From positions 1 to 20,020 of the forward strand of contig JASLXP010000435.1 in assembly GCA_030740295.1 (NCBI GenBank): a stretch of 20,020 bases of DNA, in the 5' to 3' direction. Below are positions 14,013 to 20,020 of the stretch, piece by piece. This DNA comes from Planctomycetota bacterium. Lineage in GTDB: Bacteria; Planctomycetota; PUPC01; JACPCR01. Position 1 is the stretch's first letter. Every line of letters begins with the position of its first letter. The notes below the pieces were generated by a model that did not search any database, had not been told where the DNA came from, and worked only from the letters and a program-made list of their open reading frames with translations. Both the position numbers and the translations under genes were made by a program.

Positions 14013-15146
14013 ATGAAAGAGATGACACTGAGCGAGAGGATCATGGCGTCGGCCCACAGGAAACCGGCCGATAGTTTCCCTTTTTTCCATTACTGGCGGC
14101 ACAGTCAGATAGGCTGGGCCGAGCGGGAATGCCGGAACAGGGGCATGGGGATGAACTGGGTCAGGCCTCCTTACACGATGACCTTGCATGGCGTCGATAT
14201 CACGGACACACAACGGGTCGTCTCCGGCAAAACGATCTATCGCCGAACCTATTCCACGCCCGTGGGCAGCATTTATTCCGATGAAATCAGAGACGCGGGC
14301 ACCGGGCTATGGCACGCCGTGCGGAGCTGGAAGGACATCGCGCCCTGGCAGACCGAACGGCTCGTCAAAGTTCCCGACGACTACAAAGTGCTGAAATACA
14401 TCGTCGAAAACACGGAATACTCGCCGGACTACTTTCCCATCGAGCAGGCCATGGATTGGCTCGGTGAGGACGGGGTCGTCCTCGATCACCTGCCACACTC
14501 GCCGATGCAGATGCTGATGATCGACTGGGTAGGAAGCGAAGGCGGCCGATTCTTTTACCACCACGCAGACCATCCGGACCTTGTCGAAGAGGTGTACGAT
14601 GCCATCGCAAAGAGCCGCGAGCCGTTGATTGAGATCGCAGCAAAGTCCCCGGCGCCGATCACGCTCTGCGGCGATAACGTCGACGGAGTTCTTGTGACTC
14701 CCAGTCTGTTCGAGAAGTACTTTATGCCCGTATACGAACACCAGGCGAAAGTCCTCCACGAAAACGGAAAGCTGATGGCCGTTCACATGGACGGCCGGCT
14801 GAACGTCCTGAAGCATTTGATCGCCAGCACTGCCATCGACATCGTTGAAGGATTTCATCCTCCGCCCATGGGAGACCTGTCTATCAGTGAAGCCCTTTCT
14901 CTGTGGCCGGACAAAGCCATCTGGCTGGGCTTCCCATCAGCGGCCTACGACCTCGGCCCGGCGGCCATACGGAAGCACGCCATAAACCTGCTCCGTGAAG
15001 CCGGCGCCGGCGACCGGCTGGCTCTGGCCATGTCCACAGAAAACCTGGTGTCCAATGAAGACCTGCTGACGCTGACATCCGTCCTGGAAAGAGCTGACTT
15101 TCCAATGACGAGCAAAAAGGTAAACGAGATTGAAAGGGCATCGTAG
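14013..15146 (+). CDS. Uroporphyrinogen decarboxylase-like (URO-D superfamily) protein
   Basis: A 377-residue soluble protein starting at ATG 14013 with GAGGA about 6 bases upstream. The fold is inferred from URO-D/MtaA/CmuA-type landmarks: ITLCGDNVDGVLVTPSLFEK (about 216-235), then PVYEHQAKVLHENGKLMAVHMDGRLN (Lys-Leu-Met-Ala-Val-His258-Met-Asp260-Gly), then IDIVEGFHPPPMGDLSISEA (about 275-294). Members of this superfamily outside haem synthesis are mostly methyltransferases that move methyl groups between corrinoid proteins and thiols, with zinc held by a HxC motif. Here the HxC is HxD, so zinc binding and activity may differ. It is not the haem-pathway HemE: the N-terminus lacks the usual HemE opening and the neighbourhood has no haem genes. 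It is followed by the DUF1638 gene, a partner type associated with methyltransferase loci. Cytoplasmic. The reaction is unknown. Confidence 0.75.
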   Translation: MKEMTLSERIMASAHRKPADSFPFFHYWRHSQIGWAERECRNRGMGMNWVRPPYTMTLHGVDITDTQRVVSGKTIYRRTYSTPVGSIYSDEIRDAGTGLWHAVRSWKDIAPWQTERLVKVPDDYKVLKYIVENTEYSPDYFPIEQAMDWLGEDGVVLDHLPHSPMQMLMIDWVGSEGGRFFYHHADHPDLVEEVYDAIAKSREPLIEIAAKSPAPITLCGDNVDGVLVTPSLFEKYFMPVYEHQAKVLHENGKLMAVHMDGRLNVLKHLIASTAIDIVEGFHPPPMGDLSISEALSLWPDKAIWLGFPSAAYDLGPAAIRKHAINLLREAGAGDRLALAMSTENLVSNEDLLTLTSVLERADFPMTSKKVNEIERAS

Positions 15147-15182
15147 TCGTCTAACTGTTAGTCAGGATCTACGATGAAGCCT

Positions 15183-15230
15183 GTAGCCGGAGTCGTCGCC
15201 CTTCTCCCGATGTCTGGCGACGACAGCTAC
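15183..15230. repeat. Imperfect stem-loop in the UroD-like/DUF1638 intergenic region
   Basis: GTCGTCGCC (15192-15200) pairs perfectly with GGCGACGAC (15216-15224) across 15 bases. An outer GTAGC/GCTAC pair (15183-15187 with 15226-15230) extends it across a 4x1 internal loop. There is no T-run. It lies about 36 bases after the UroD-like stop. It could be a processing or attenuation hairpin, or a copy of a dispersed intergenic repeat. The rest of this 154-bp gap shows nothing else clear. Confidence 0.45.
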
Positions 15231-15300
15231 GTCGTCTCTGGTGATGGGTCAAGTTCTCTCCTGGTAGTTTGCGGTTCCGTCGAAATCGTTATGCTTTTCA

Positions 15301-16086
15301 ATGTCCTGCCCTGAATGTTCTCACATGAACCAACCTGAACCTCAAAATAATTCGCCGGAATCCAGACCGCGCACAGCGATCATTACTTGCGCAGTTCTGG
15401 AGATTGAGATTGGCCATTTTGCCAAGGAGCACGACCACGTCCTGCGGATCGAAGTGCTCGAGCAGGGCCTGCACAATACCCCCGATAAACTCCGCTCGGA
15501 GGCGCAGCGCCTCATTGACCAAATCGAAGGTGAGACGGACGCTGAAGCAATCGTCCTGGGGTACGGTCTGTGCAGCCGTGGGACCGAGGGCCTCAAAACT
15601 CGCCGATGCAAACTGGTCATCGCCCGCGCGCACGATTGCATCACCCACCTTCTCGGCAGCAAAGAACGCTATGCCGAATACGTCAAGGAGCGGCCTGGCA
15701 CGTATTGGTACAGCCCCGGCTGGAATCAGCATTGCTCGATGCCCAGCAAAGAGCGCTACGAAACGACCTACAAGAGCTATGTCGAAAAGTTCGGCGAAGA
15801 CAACGCAGAATACCTCATGGAGATGGAGCAGGGCTGGTTTAAGAAATACAGCCATGCGACCTTTGTTGAGCTGGGCGTCCAAGTGACCGAGAAAGACAAG
15901 GATTACACCCGTGAGTGTGCAGACTGGCTGGGCTGGTCCTTCGACCACCAGCGCGGGGATCCTGCACTCCTCAAAGCAATGGTGGGAGGAGATTGGGACG
16001 ATGACCGGTTTGTCGTTCTCGATCCAGGCCAGACCATTCGCATAACCGCTGATGAGCGCGTGATCGAAGCTGTTGAGGAGTCTTAG
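15301..16086 (+). CDS. DUF1638 family protein
   Basis: A 261-residue protein from ATG 15301; ATG 15325 is an alternative start, and neither has a strong ribosome-binding site. After a variable Pro-rich start, the family pattern is clear: AIITCAVLEIEI with Cys30, then VLEQGLHNTPDKL, then IVLGYGLCSRGTEGL with Cys91, then LVIARAHDCITHLLGSKERY with His111-Asp112-Cys113, then GTYWYSPGWNQHC. The conserved Cys and His residues suggest a metal or cofactor site. The C-terminal part, VVLDPGQTI near the end, is also typical. The function of DUF1638 is not established to my knowledge. From memory, members often lie next to corrinoid-dependent methyltransferase and UroD-like genes in anaerobes and marine bacteria, matching the gene just upstream. 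No signal peptide, so cytoplasmic. The Ogl-like gene follows 70 bp later, so a three-gene transcript is plausible. Confidence 0.85.
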   Translation: MSCPECSHMNQPEPQNNSPESRPRTAIITCAVLEIEIGHFAKEHDHVLRIEVLEQGLHNTPDKLRSEAQRLIDQIEGETDAEAIVLGYGLCSRGTEGLKTRRCKLVIARAHDCITHLLGSKERYAEYVKERPGTYWYSPGWNQHCSMPSKERYETTYKSYVEKFGEDNAEYLMEMEQGWFKKYSHATFVELGVQVTEKDKDYTRECADWLGWSFDHQRGDPALLKAMVGGDWDDDRFVVLDPGQTIRITADERVIEAVEES

Positions 16087-16156
16087 GCTGTCATCTGCAA
16101 TCAGTTGAGATTCTCATCCTTTGCCACACGGATCGGACCTCAACGAGGAGCTGGCA

Positions 16157-17479
16157 ATGAAACTCAATTTCGACTGGGCTGCGAAACGTTGGGATGACCC
16201 GCTGACGGGGACGGAGGTTGTCTGCATCTCGCCGAACGTGGAACTGCACTTCCGAAATTCATATTTCCGCTGCACCATGTTCACGCGCGATGGAACTAAG
16301 ATGGCACTCATGAGCCACGATCCCGATGAACAGACGCCCTCGGCGATCTGGTGCATCGATCTGCTGACCGGCGAAACGGAAAAGGTTTTCGAGTATGGGG
16401 GAAGGAGCCTCTCCAGTTGGGGATTCTCGCCACGCTCACACCTGCTGCATGTGATTGATATTACGGAAGGTCGTGCAGAAATTGTGCAGATCGATGCCGA
16501 TGCCGGCGAGCAGCGGCGTATCCGTCCGACGGAGACACTGGCATCCATACCGTATGCAGAAAGCACAGCGGATGATCGCTACATCTTCTCTCATGTGTCG
16601 CTGAAGAAGATCCCTGAAGGCACATTAAATACCGACCGCATCGCGATGATGGGCTCGGCGCCGGACAGAAACCTGATGTATCGGGTCGACCTCAACGATG
16701 GCAAGACAGACGTTGCCTTCGAGACTGACGAATGGTGGATGGGGCACTGCAATCCCAACCCCGTCTCCACGAATCTCTTCATGTGCTGCCAGGAAGGATT
16801 CATCTGGACTGAGGAATATCCCAGGCCCGAGAATTTTCAGAGACAGCGCATTTACAATTTCGATCGCGGGGAATGGCTGGACCTTCAGGGGACGATGCAG
16901 TCACGGGGCTCCCATGAACACTGGAGCGCGAACGGCCGGAGCGTTTATTCCCATGGTGGCGTTCATGGCTGTCATGCCATCTATAGAACCGATCTCGAAA
17001 CGGAGAAAAGTTATCGCTACGTTGGGCCGAGAGGCATCGGAAATTCGATTCACGTGGCACCTGCGCCGGACGAGTCCTTCGTCATTGGCGACGGTTTCAA
17101 TTTCTGCAAAGACGACGTCGGCCTGATCGAGGGACTGGGAGAGCCCGGAGATGGGGACAACCCCTGGTCATGGGACGGCCTTCATCTGGATTCGCCCGGC
17201 GAGACGATCTGGAAATACGAACTGCCCGCAGAGACGCTGTGGCCCGAGGGCACTGAATTCGAAAGCAACGAGGAAATGCACCGACTCGTCGAGGAACATC
17301 CGGAGAAAACTGTTCGGACAACCCCGCTCTGTAAATTCCGAAGCCGGTCGAAGCTGAAACTGGATGGCACTCGCCTGGAAAGCAATGCACACGTCACCCC
17401 CGACAGCCGATGGGGTGTCTTCCAATCGTCCAGCGAAGACGGTCTGTTTGAGGTTTGGGCCGCCAGGGCCAAGGCGTAG
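16157..17479 (+). CDS. Oligogalacturonate lyase-like (PL22-like) beta-propeller protein
   Basis: A 440-residue protein. An upstream in-frame ATG exists at 16121, but I chose 16157 because GAGGAG sits 7 bases before it. The repeated blade-like pattern (FTRDGTKMALMSHD, TADDRYIFSHVS, SANGRSVYSHGG, TPDSRWGVFQSS) indicates a beta-propeller. The landmarks recall oligogalacturonate lyase: WMGHCNPNPVSTNLFMCCQEG (His197), GSHEHWSANGRSVYSHGG (His253, His255) and SNAHVTPDSRWGVF (His412). In Ogl, several His and a Gln hold a Mn ion and the enzyme cleaves short, unsaturated pectin fragments in the cytoplasm. No signal peptide is present, in agreement. However, the protein may instead be one of many propellers of unknown use related to TolB or Ogl, and whether all metal ligands are kept needs an alignment. 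Its place behind the UroD-like and DUF1638 genes is not the usual kdu/pectin context. Confidence 0.62.
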   Translation: MKLNFDWAAKRWDDPLTGTEVVCISPNVELHFRNSYFRCTMFTRDGTKMALMSHDPDEQTPSAIWCIDLLTGETEKVFEYGGRSLSSWGFSPRSHLLHVIDITEGRAEIVQIDADAGEQRRIRPTETLASIPYAESTADDRYIFSHVSLKKIPEGTLNTDRIAMMGSAPDRNLMYRVDLNDGKTDVAFETDEWWMGHCNPNPVSTNLFMCCQEGFIWTEEYPRPENFQRQRIYNFDRGEWLDLQGTMQSRGSHEHWSANGRSVYSHGGVHGCHAIYRTDLETEKSYRYVGPRGIGNSIHVAPAPDESFVIGDGFNFCKDDVGLIEGLGEPGDGDNPWSWDGLHLDSPGETIWKYELPAETLWPEGTEFESNEEMHRLVEEHPEKTVRTTPLCKFRSRSKLKLDGTRLESNAHVTPDSRWGVFQSSSEDGLFEVWAARAKA

Positions 17480-17513
17480 TACACAAGCTCAAAGAACAAG
17501 TGGCGACGGGCTG

Positions 17514-17538
17514 CATCGAGTATCCAGTATCAGTATCG
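17514..17538 (-). repeat. Dispersed ATACTGGATACT-type repeat, copy B
   Basis: Read on the minus strand this is CGATACTGATACTGGATACTCGATG, closely matching the copy at 8823-8847. It lies between the convergent Ogl-like and TIM-barrel genes. The remaining bases of this 107-bp gap show no clear terminator hairpin. Confidence 0.5.
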
Positions 17539-17586
17539 AATGAGCTGACTCTTGTTTCCTGACAGACCCTTACCACCAGCCTGTGC

Positions 17587-18432
17587 CTACGAAGATGTGA
17601 ATCGAATCGTCTTAAAGGCTGCCGCCCTTTCCTCGAGGGGGCCTTCGATGGCCATGCGCTCGATACTGGAACCGAGCTGCACGCCCTGGCAGTTCGTGTG
17701 GTCGAGCATGAACTGGGCGTCATCGGGATCTTGCAGCGCCGCGCCGTGGGCGAGAAGGATCACCTCCGGTTTGATTTCGCGGGCGATATCGAAGTTGGCC
17801 TGACTTCGCTCAGCCATTTCCTCGCGGCTGCGGCCATCGCTGTAGCCCGTCGAACCGCCGCCTGTGATGCCGGCGTGGAAGATAAAGACATCGGGCGCAG
17901 CTTCCTTCATCAGGCGCCCGGTGTCTGATTCGTTGAAGGCGTAGCCAATGGTCAGCAGGTCGAGTTCGCGGGCGATGTTCAGCATGTCGATCTCGTGCTG
18001 GTAGCCGAGCCCGGTCTTTTCGAGGGTGTTGCGGAACTCGCCGTCGAACCATGCGACGGTAGGAAAATTGTGGACGCCGGAAAAACCGATGCGCCGGCAC
18101 TCTTCGAGGAACAGCCGCATGTCTCGCAGCACGTCCACACCGTTGAGCCCGGCGATGACCGGTGTCTCCTGAACTTGCGGCAACACCTCACGGCTTCCCA
18201 TCTGAAAGACCATCTCATTTGCGTCCGCCATCGGCAGCATGCCGGCCAGGGAGCCGTAGCCCTGCATTCGAAAATATCCTGTATTGTAGACACCGATGAT
18301 ATCGACACCGCCGCGCTCGATGAACTTCGCGCAGATGCCGTTCCCTGCGCCGGTCATGACCAGGGGTTTACCCCGGTTGATTTCCGCCCGCAGGCGATCC
18401 AGGAACTGTTCCCGCGTGTAGCGCTTAGCCAT
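17587..18432 (-). CDS. PEP-hydrolase-like TIM-barrel protein (PF09370 type; Tm-1 C-terminal half homologue)
   Basis: A 281-residue protein whose whole length matches the phosphoenolpyruvate hydrolase-like / TIM-barrel signal transduction family. Landmarks are GKPLVMTGAGNGICAKFIER (about 21-40), GVDIIGVYNTGYFRMQGYG (about 42-60), SLAGMLPMADANEMV, PVIAGLNGVDVLRDM, GFSGVHNFPTVAWFDGEFR, IFHAGITGGGSTGYSDG and the closing CQGVQLGSSIERMAIEGP. Each is a predicted strand-loop of the barrel. The reaction has not been established with certainty in any organism I know of, and the PEP-hydrolase name is weakly founded. The ATG at 18432 overlaps the upstream gene by 8 bases and has its own strong GGAGG site, so the two are translationally coupled. 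Cytoplasmic. The upstream partner is the Tm-1-like ATP-binding protein, and in plants both are one polypeptide. Confidence 0.88.
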   Translation of the reverse strand: MAKRYTREQFLDRLRAEINRGKPLVMTGAGNGICAKFIERGGVDIIGVYNTGYFRMQGYGSLAGMLPMADANEMVFQMGSREVLPQVQETPVIAGLNGVDVLRDMRLFLEECRRIGFSGVHNFPTVAWFDGEFRNTLEKTGLGYQHEIDMLNIARELDLLTIGYAFNESDTGRLMKEAAPDVFIFHAGITGGGSTGYSDGRSREEMAERSQANFDIAREIKPEVILLAHGAALQDPDDAQFMLDHTNCQGVQLGSSIERMAIEGPLEERAAAFKTIRFTSS

Positions 18433-19663
18433 CTCGATCTCCCTCCTCTTTTGCTTCGATCAGATCTATCAGCCTTTCCGCGGCCTCGGTGGCGAAGGCC
18501 GGATCTTCGATGTGGGTGGCGCGCTCGATCACCTCGATGTTGGGAGGCAGCCCTGCCTTCAGCGTTTCCACAAAGGCCGCGTCCGCTTCGGGATCGTGGA
18601 AGCCCTGCCCGGGCACGGCGTAGCTGTCGAAGCCGCCGGCCGGAATCATAAAAACGGCCTTGTCCTTTGTATGTTGAAGCCGGCGTGCGACTTCTCTGCC
18701 GACCTCGATCATCTCCTCCCTGTTCAGGCGAACGTCAGTGATCTGTGGACTGTGGGGGATGAGTGTCCGGTCTTTGAATTTTTCCGGGACCGTATCGGGC
18801 TCGTTGAAGACGAGGACCTCGAGGGCGCCCGCCGAGAGTACCTGTGGCAGGCCGAGCTTGCCGGCGGCGGTCAGGCGGTCTGGACCGCCCGCGAGCAGGG
18901 CTCCGTGCATTTCGTTCGAGACTTCGATGGTCGAGTAGTCAAGCACGGCGCCGATGATGCCCTGCTCCATCATGGCCTCCATGGCGCGGCCGCCGGTGCC
19001 GATGGCATGAAAGACGATAGTCTCGTAGCCCGCGGCCTCGAGCACCTCGATCGCCTTCATCGCTCCAACCGTGGTGATGCCAACCGTCGTGATCGCGACC
19101 AGCGGCTTTTCGCTTTGCTCAAGTTCGATCTCCACGTGCGTCATCCCGCAGGCTGCGCCGGCCGCGTTGGCCAGGATCTTTCTCATGACCGGATTCAGAC
19201 CGAGGATGTCCGTTACGGAAAACATCATGGTGATGTCCTTGATATCGACCCACGGTGCGACGTTGCCGGAGGCCATGGTTGAAACCATGATTTTGGGAAA
19301 ACCGTACGGCAGTGCGCGCATGACGCGGGTGCAGAGCGTCGTGCCCTGCGTGCCACCGAGGGCCACGATCCCGTGCACCTGATCTTCGTCCACGAGTTTC
19401 GAGACGATATTGGTCGCGCCGGCCGCAATGACCGGAGCAGCGACTTCCCGGCTGGGATTCTGGAGAAGTTCCTGGAGCGGGGTACCGCCGGCTTCGGCAA
19501 CTTCTTCCCGGGTAATGTCAGCCGCGGCCTGTGGCGAGCCGACGACTCCCGTATCGATGACAAGGCATTTGTCCCCGCTTTTCTCGATCTGTTCGCGGAG
19601 AAACTGGGCTTCCGCGCCCTTGGTGTCGAGAGTGGCTAGAATGGCGATGGTTCGAAAACTCAT
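18425..19663 (-). CDS. Tm-1-like ATP-binding (UPF0261) protein
   Basis: A 412-residue cytoplasmic protein beginning at ATG 19663 behind an ideal Shine-Dalgarno AAGGAGGT. It opens with RTIAILATLDTKGAEAQFLR, the hallmark of the UPF0261 / Tm-1-like ATP-binding family. Further landmarks are VIDTGVVGSP, GIVALGGTQGTTLCTRVMRA (Gly-rich loop, about 99-118), PYGFPKIMVSTMASGNVAPW, DITMMFSVTDILGLNPVMRK, FHAIGTGGRAMEAMMEQG, LDYSTIEVSNEMHGALLAGG and AVFMIPAGGFDSYAVPGQGF near the end. All parts of the family are present, so the gene is intact. The N-terminal region of tomato Tm-1, which blocks tobamovirus replication, belongs to this family and binds ATP; the bacterial function is unknown. The stop codon overlaps the start of the TIM-barrel gene, giving a two-gene operon in the order of the domains in Tm-1. 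Confidence 0.9.
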   Translation of the reverse strand: MSFRTIAILATLDTKGAEAQFLREQIEKSGDKCLVIDTGVVGSPQAAADITREEVAEAGGTPLQELLQNPSREVAAPVIAAGATNIVSKLVDEDQVHGIVALGGTQGTTLCTRVMRALPYGFPKIMVSTMASGNVAPWVDIKDITMMFSVTDILGLNPVMRKILANAAGAACGMTHVEIELEQSEKPLVAITTVGITTVGAMKAIEVLEAAGYETIVFHAIGTGGRAMEAMMEQGIIGAVLDYSTIEVSNEMHGALLAGGPDRLTAAGKLGLPQVLSAGALEVLVFNEPDTVPEKFKDRTLIPHSPQITDVRLNREEMIEVGREVARRLQHTKDKAVFMIPAGGFDSYAVPGQGFHDPEADAAFVETLKAGLPPNIEVIERATHIEDPAFATEAAERLIDLIEAKEEGDRDG

Positions 19664-19712
19664 GCGCGACCTCCTTAATCAGGATCCTTCTTCAATTGGC
19701 CCTTGCCCTTTG

Positions 19713-19737
19713 GGCGGCGGAAGAGCGTCGCCTTTTT
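19713..19737 (+). terminator. Intrinsic-terminator-like hairpin in the divergent region
   Basis: GGCGGCG (19713-19719) pairs with CGTCGCC (19726-19732) with one G-U pair around a 6-nt loop, and TTTTT follows directly. On the plus strand this has the form of a rho-independent terminator. Its place is odd: it lies between the divergent Tm-1-like gene and the right-edge gene, about 86 bp before the latter's start. It may attenuate that gene, stop antisense RNA from the Tm-1 operon region, or be fortuitous. Confidence 0.4.
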
Positions 19738-19823
19738 GCAAAAGCTGACCATTCAGTGAAAATAGGAACAAACTTATCGAATGTAAATGAAAATGTTGCT
19801 CCCAACATAAGCGCCTATCTTTT

Positions 19824-20020
19824 ATGAGTACTCAGACAAAACTCCCCGCGTTGTCAGTGTCACTGGTTGTCCTCTTCGGTCTATCGACCAGCGCTGAGCA
19901 CATCAGGGATCTGCAGTTTTCTGAGCCGCTGAATTTGCAGTGGAGGGATGTTCAGAGGACTGGCGTTACTGACAAGAGAAATCGATTCAAGGTACCTTTT
20001 CGAGTGACCAGGTCTCGGGC
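19824..20020 (+). CDS. Secreted protein of unknown function (partial, runs off right edge)
   Basis: An open frame from ATG 19824 continues for 65 complete codons plus two bases to the window end without a stop. The start MSTQTKLPALSVSLVVLFGL has a Lys-containing n-region and a hydrophobic core, with likely cleavage after STSA before EHIRDLQ, so an exported protein is predicted. The visible mature part (QFSEPLNLQWRDVQRTGVTD onwards) is too short to assign a family. No strong Shine-Dalgarno precedes the ATG; a small inverted repeat ATGTTG-CTCC-CAACAT (19793-19808) lies 15 bases upstream. It is divergent from the Tm-1-like operon. Confidence 0.6.
   Translation, partial: MSTQTKLPALSVSLVVLFGLSTSAEHIRDLQFSEPLNLQWRDVQRTGVTDKRNRFKVPFRVTRSR

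Noticed and set aside
13813..14016. A 67-codon plus-strand frame ending at the UroD-like start
   Set aside because: It begins antisense to the SDR gene start and has no ribosome-binding site or recognisable content. Only its last nine codons are mentioned, as a possible leader.
14013..15146. Haem-pathway uroporphyrinogen decarboxylase (hemE)
   Set aside because: The sequence lacks the usual HemE opening and the neighbourhood has no haem genes; the landmarks fit the broader URO-D/MtaA group better.
15298..15948. A 216-codon minus-strand open frame
   Set aside because: It is antisense to the DUF1638 gene, whose family pattern is clear.
17587..19663. A dedicated anti-phage defence system based on Tm-1 similarity
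   Set aside because: The pair is widespread in bacteria as ordinary genes, and no defence, nuclease or mobile gene lies nearby. Only the split-fusion relationship is supported.

Overview
The window looks like a chromosomal segment of an uncultured heterotroph of the Planctomycetota-Verrucomicrobiota (PVC) group. This is inferred from gene content: a BamB-like PQQ-type propeller carrying inserted EF-hands, a DUF4175-type membrane protein, LamG fused to a helical domain, many secreted carbohydrate-active proteins, and intergenic palindromes of CCACRGAT-type repeats. No rRNA, tRNA, CRISPR array, transposase, integrase or phage gene was recognised. Exact taxonomy cannot be fixed without searches.

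Left region (1-6248, all minus strand): three closely spaced genes. In transcription order they are a DUF4175-like membrane protein (6248-4440), an unrecognised multi-pass protein with a signal peptide and a long acidic linker (4397-2247), and a large secreted GH123/DUF4091-like protein that runs off the left edge. A 129-bp divergent region with two perfect palindromes separates them from the next block.

Centre-left (6378-12770, plus strand): a stand-alone Hpt phosphotransfer protein, then three secreted proteins. These are an acetylxylan-esterase-like alpha/beta hydrolase, a BamB-like propeller with two EF-hands, and a LamG plus predicted helical-toroid protein. The block ends in a very strong 29-bp-arm palindrome between convergent genes.

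Centre-right (12883-17479): a minus-strand atypical SDR/NmrA-like protein is divergent from three plus-strand genes that all appear cytoplasmic: a uroporphyrinogen-decarboxylase-like protein, a DUF1638 protein and an oligogalacturonate-lyase-like propeller. The UroD-like/DUF1638 pairing suggests methyl-group or corrinoid chemistry, but no corrinoid protein or MttB-type methyltransferase is visible here.

Right region (17587-20020): a minus-strand, translationally coupled pair encodes a Tm-1-like ATP-binding (UPF0261) protein followed by a PEP-hydrolase-like TIM barrel. These are the two halves of the tomato virus-resistance protein Tm-1, here as separate genes. Upstream lie a terminator-like hairpin and the first 65 codons of a secreted plus-strand protein that leaves the window.

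Overall, a secreted glycan-handling set is interleaved with cytoplasmic enzymes of poorly known function. The least explained parts are the DUF4175/acidic membrane protein pair, the UroD-DUF1638-Ogl-like run, the split Tm-1 operon and the intergenic palindromes.
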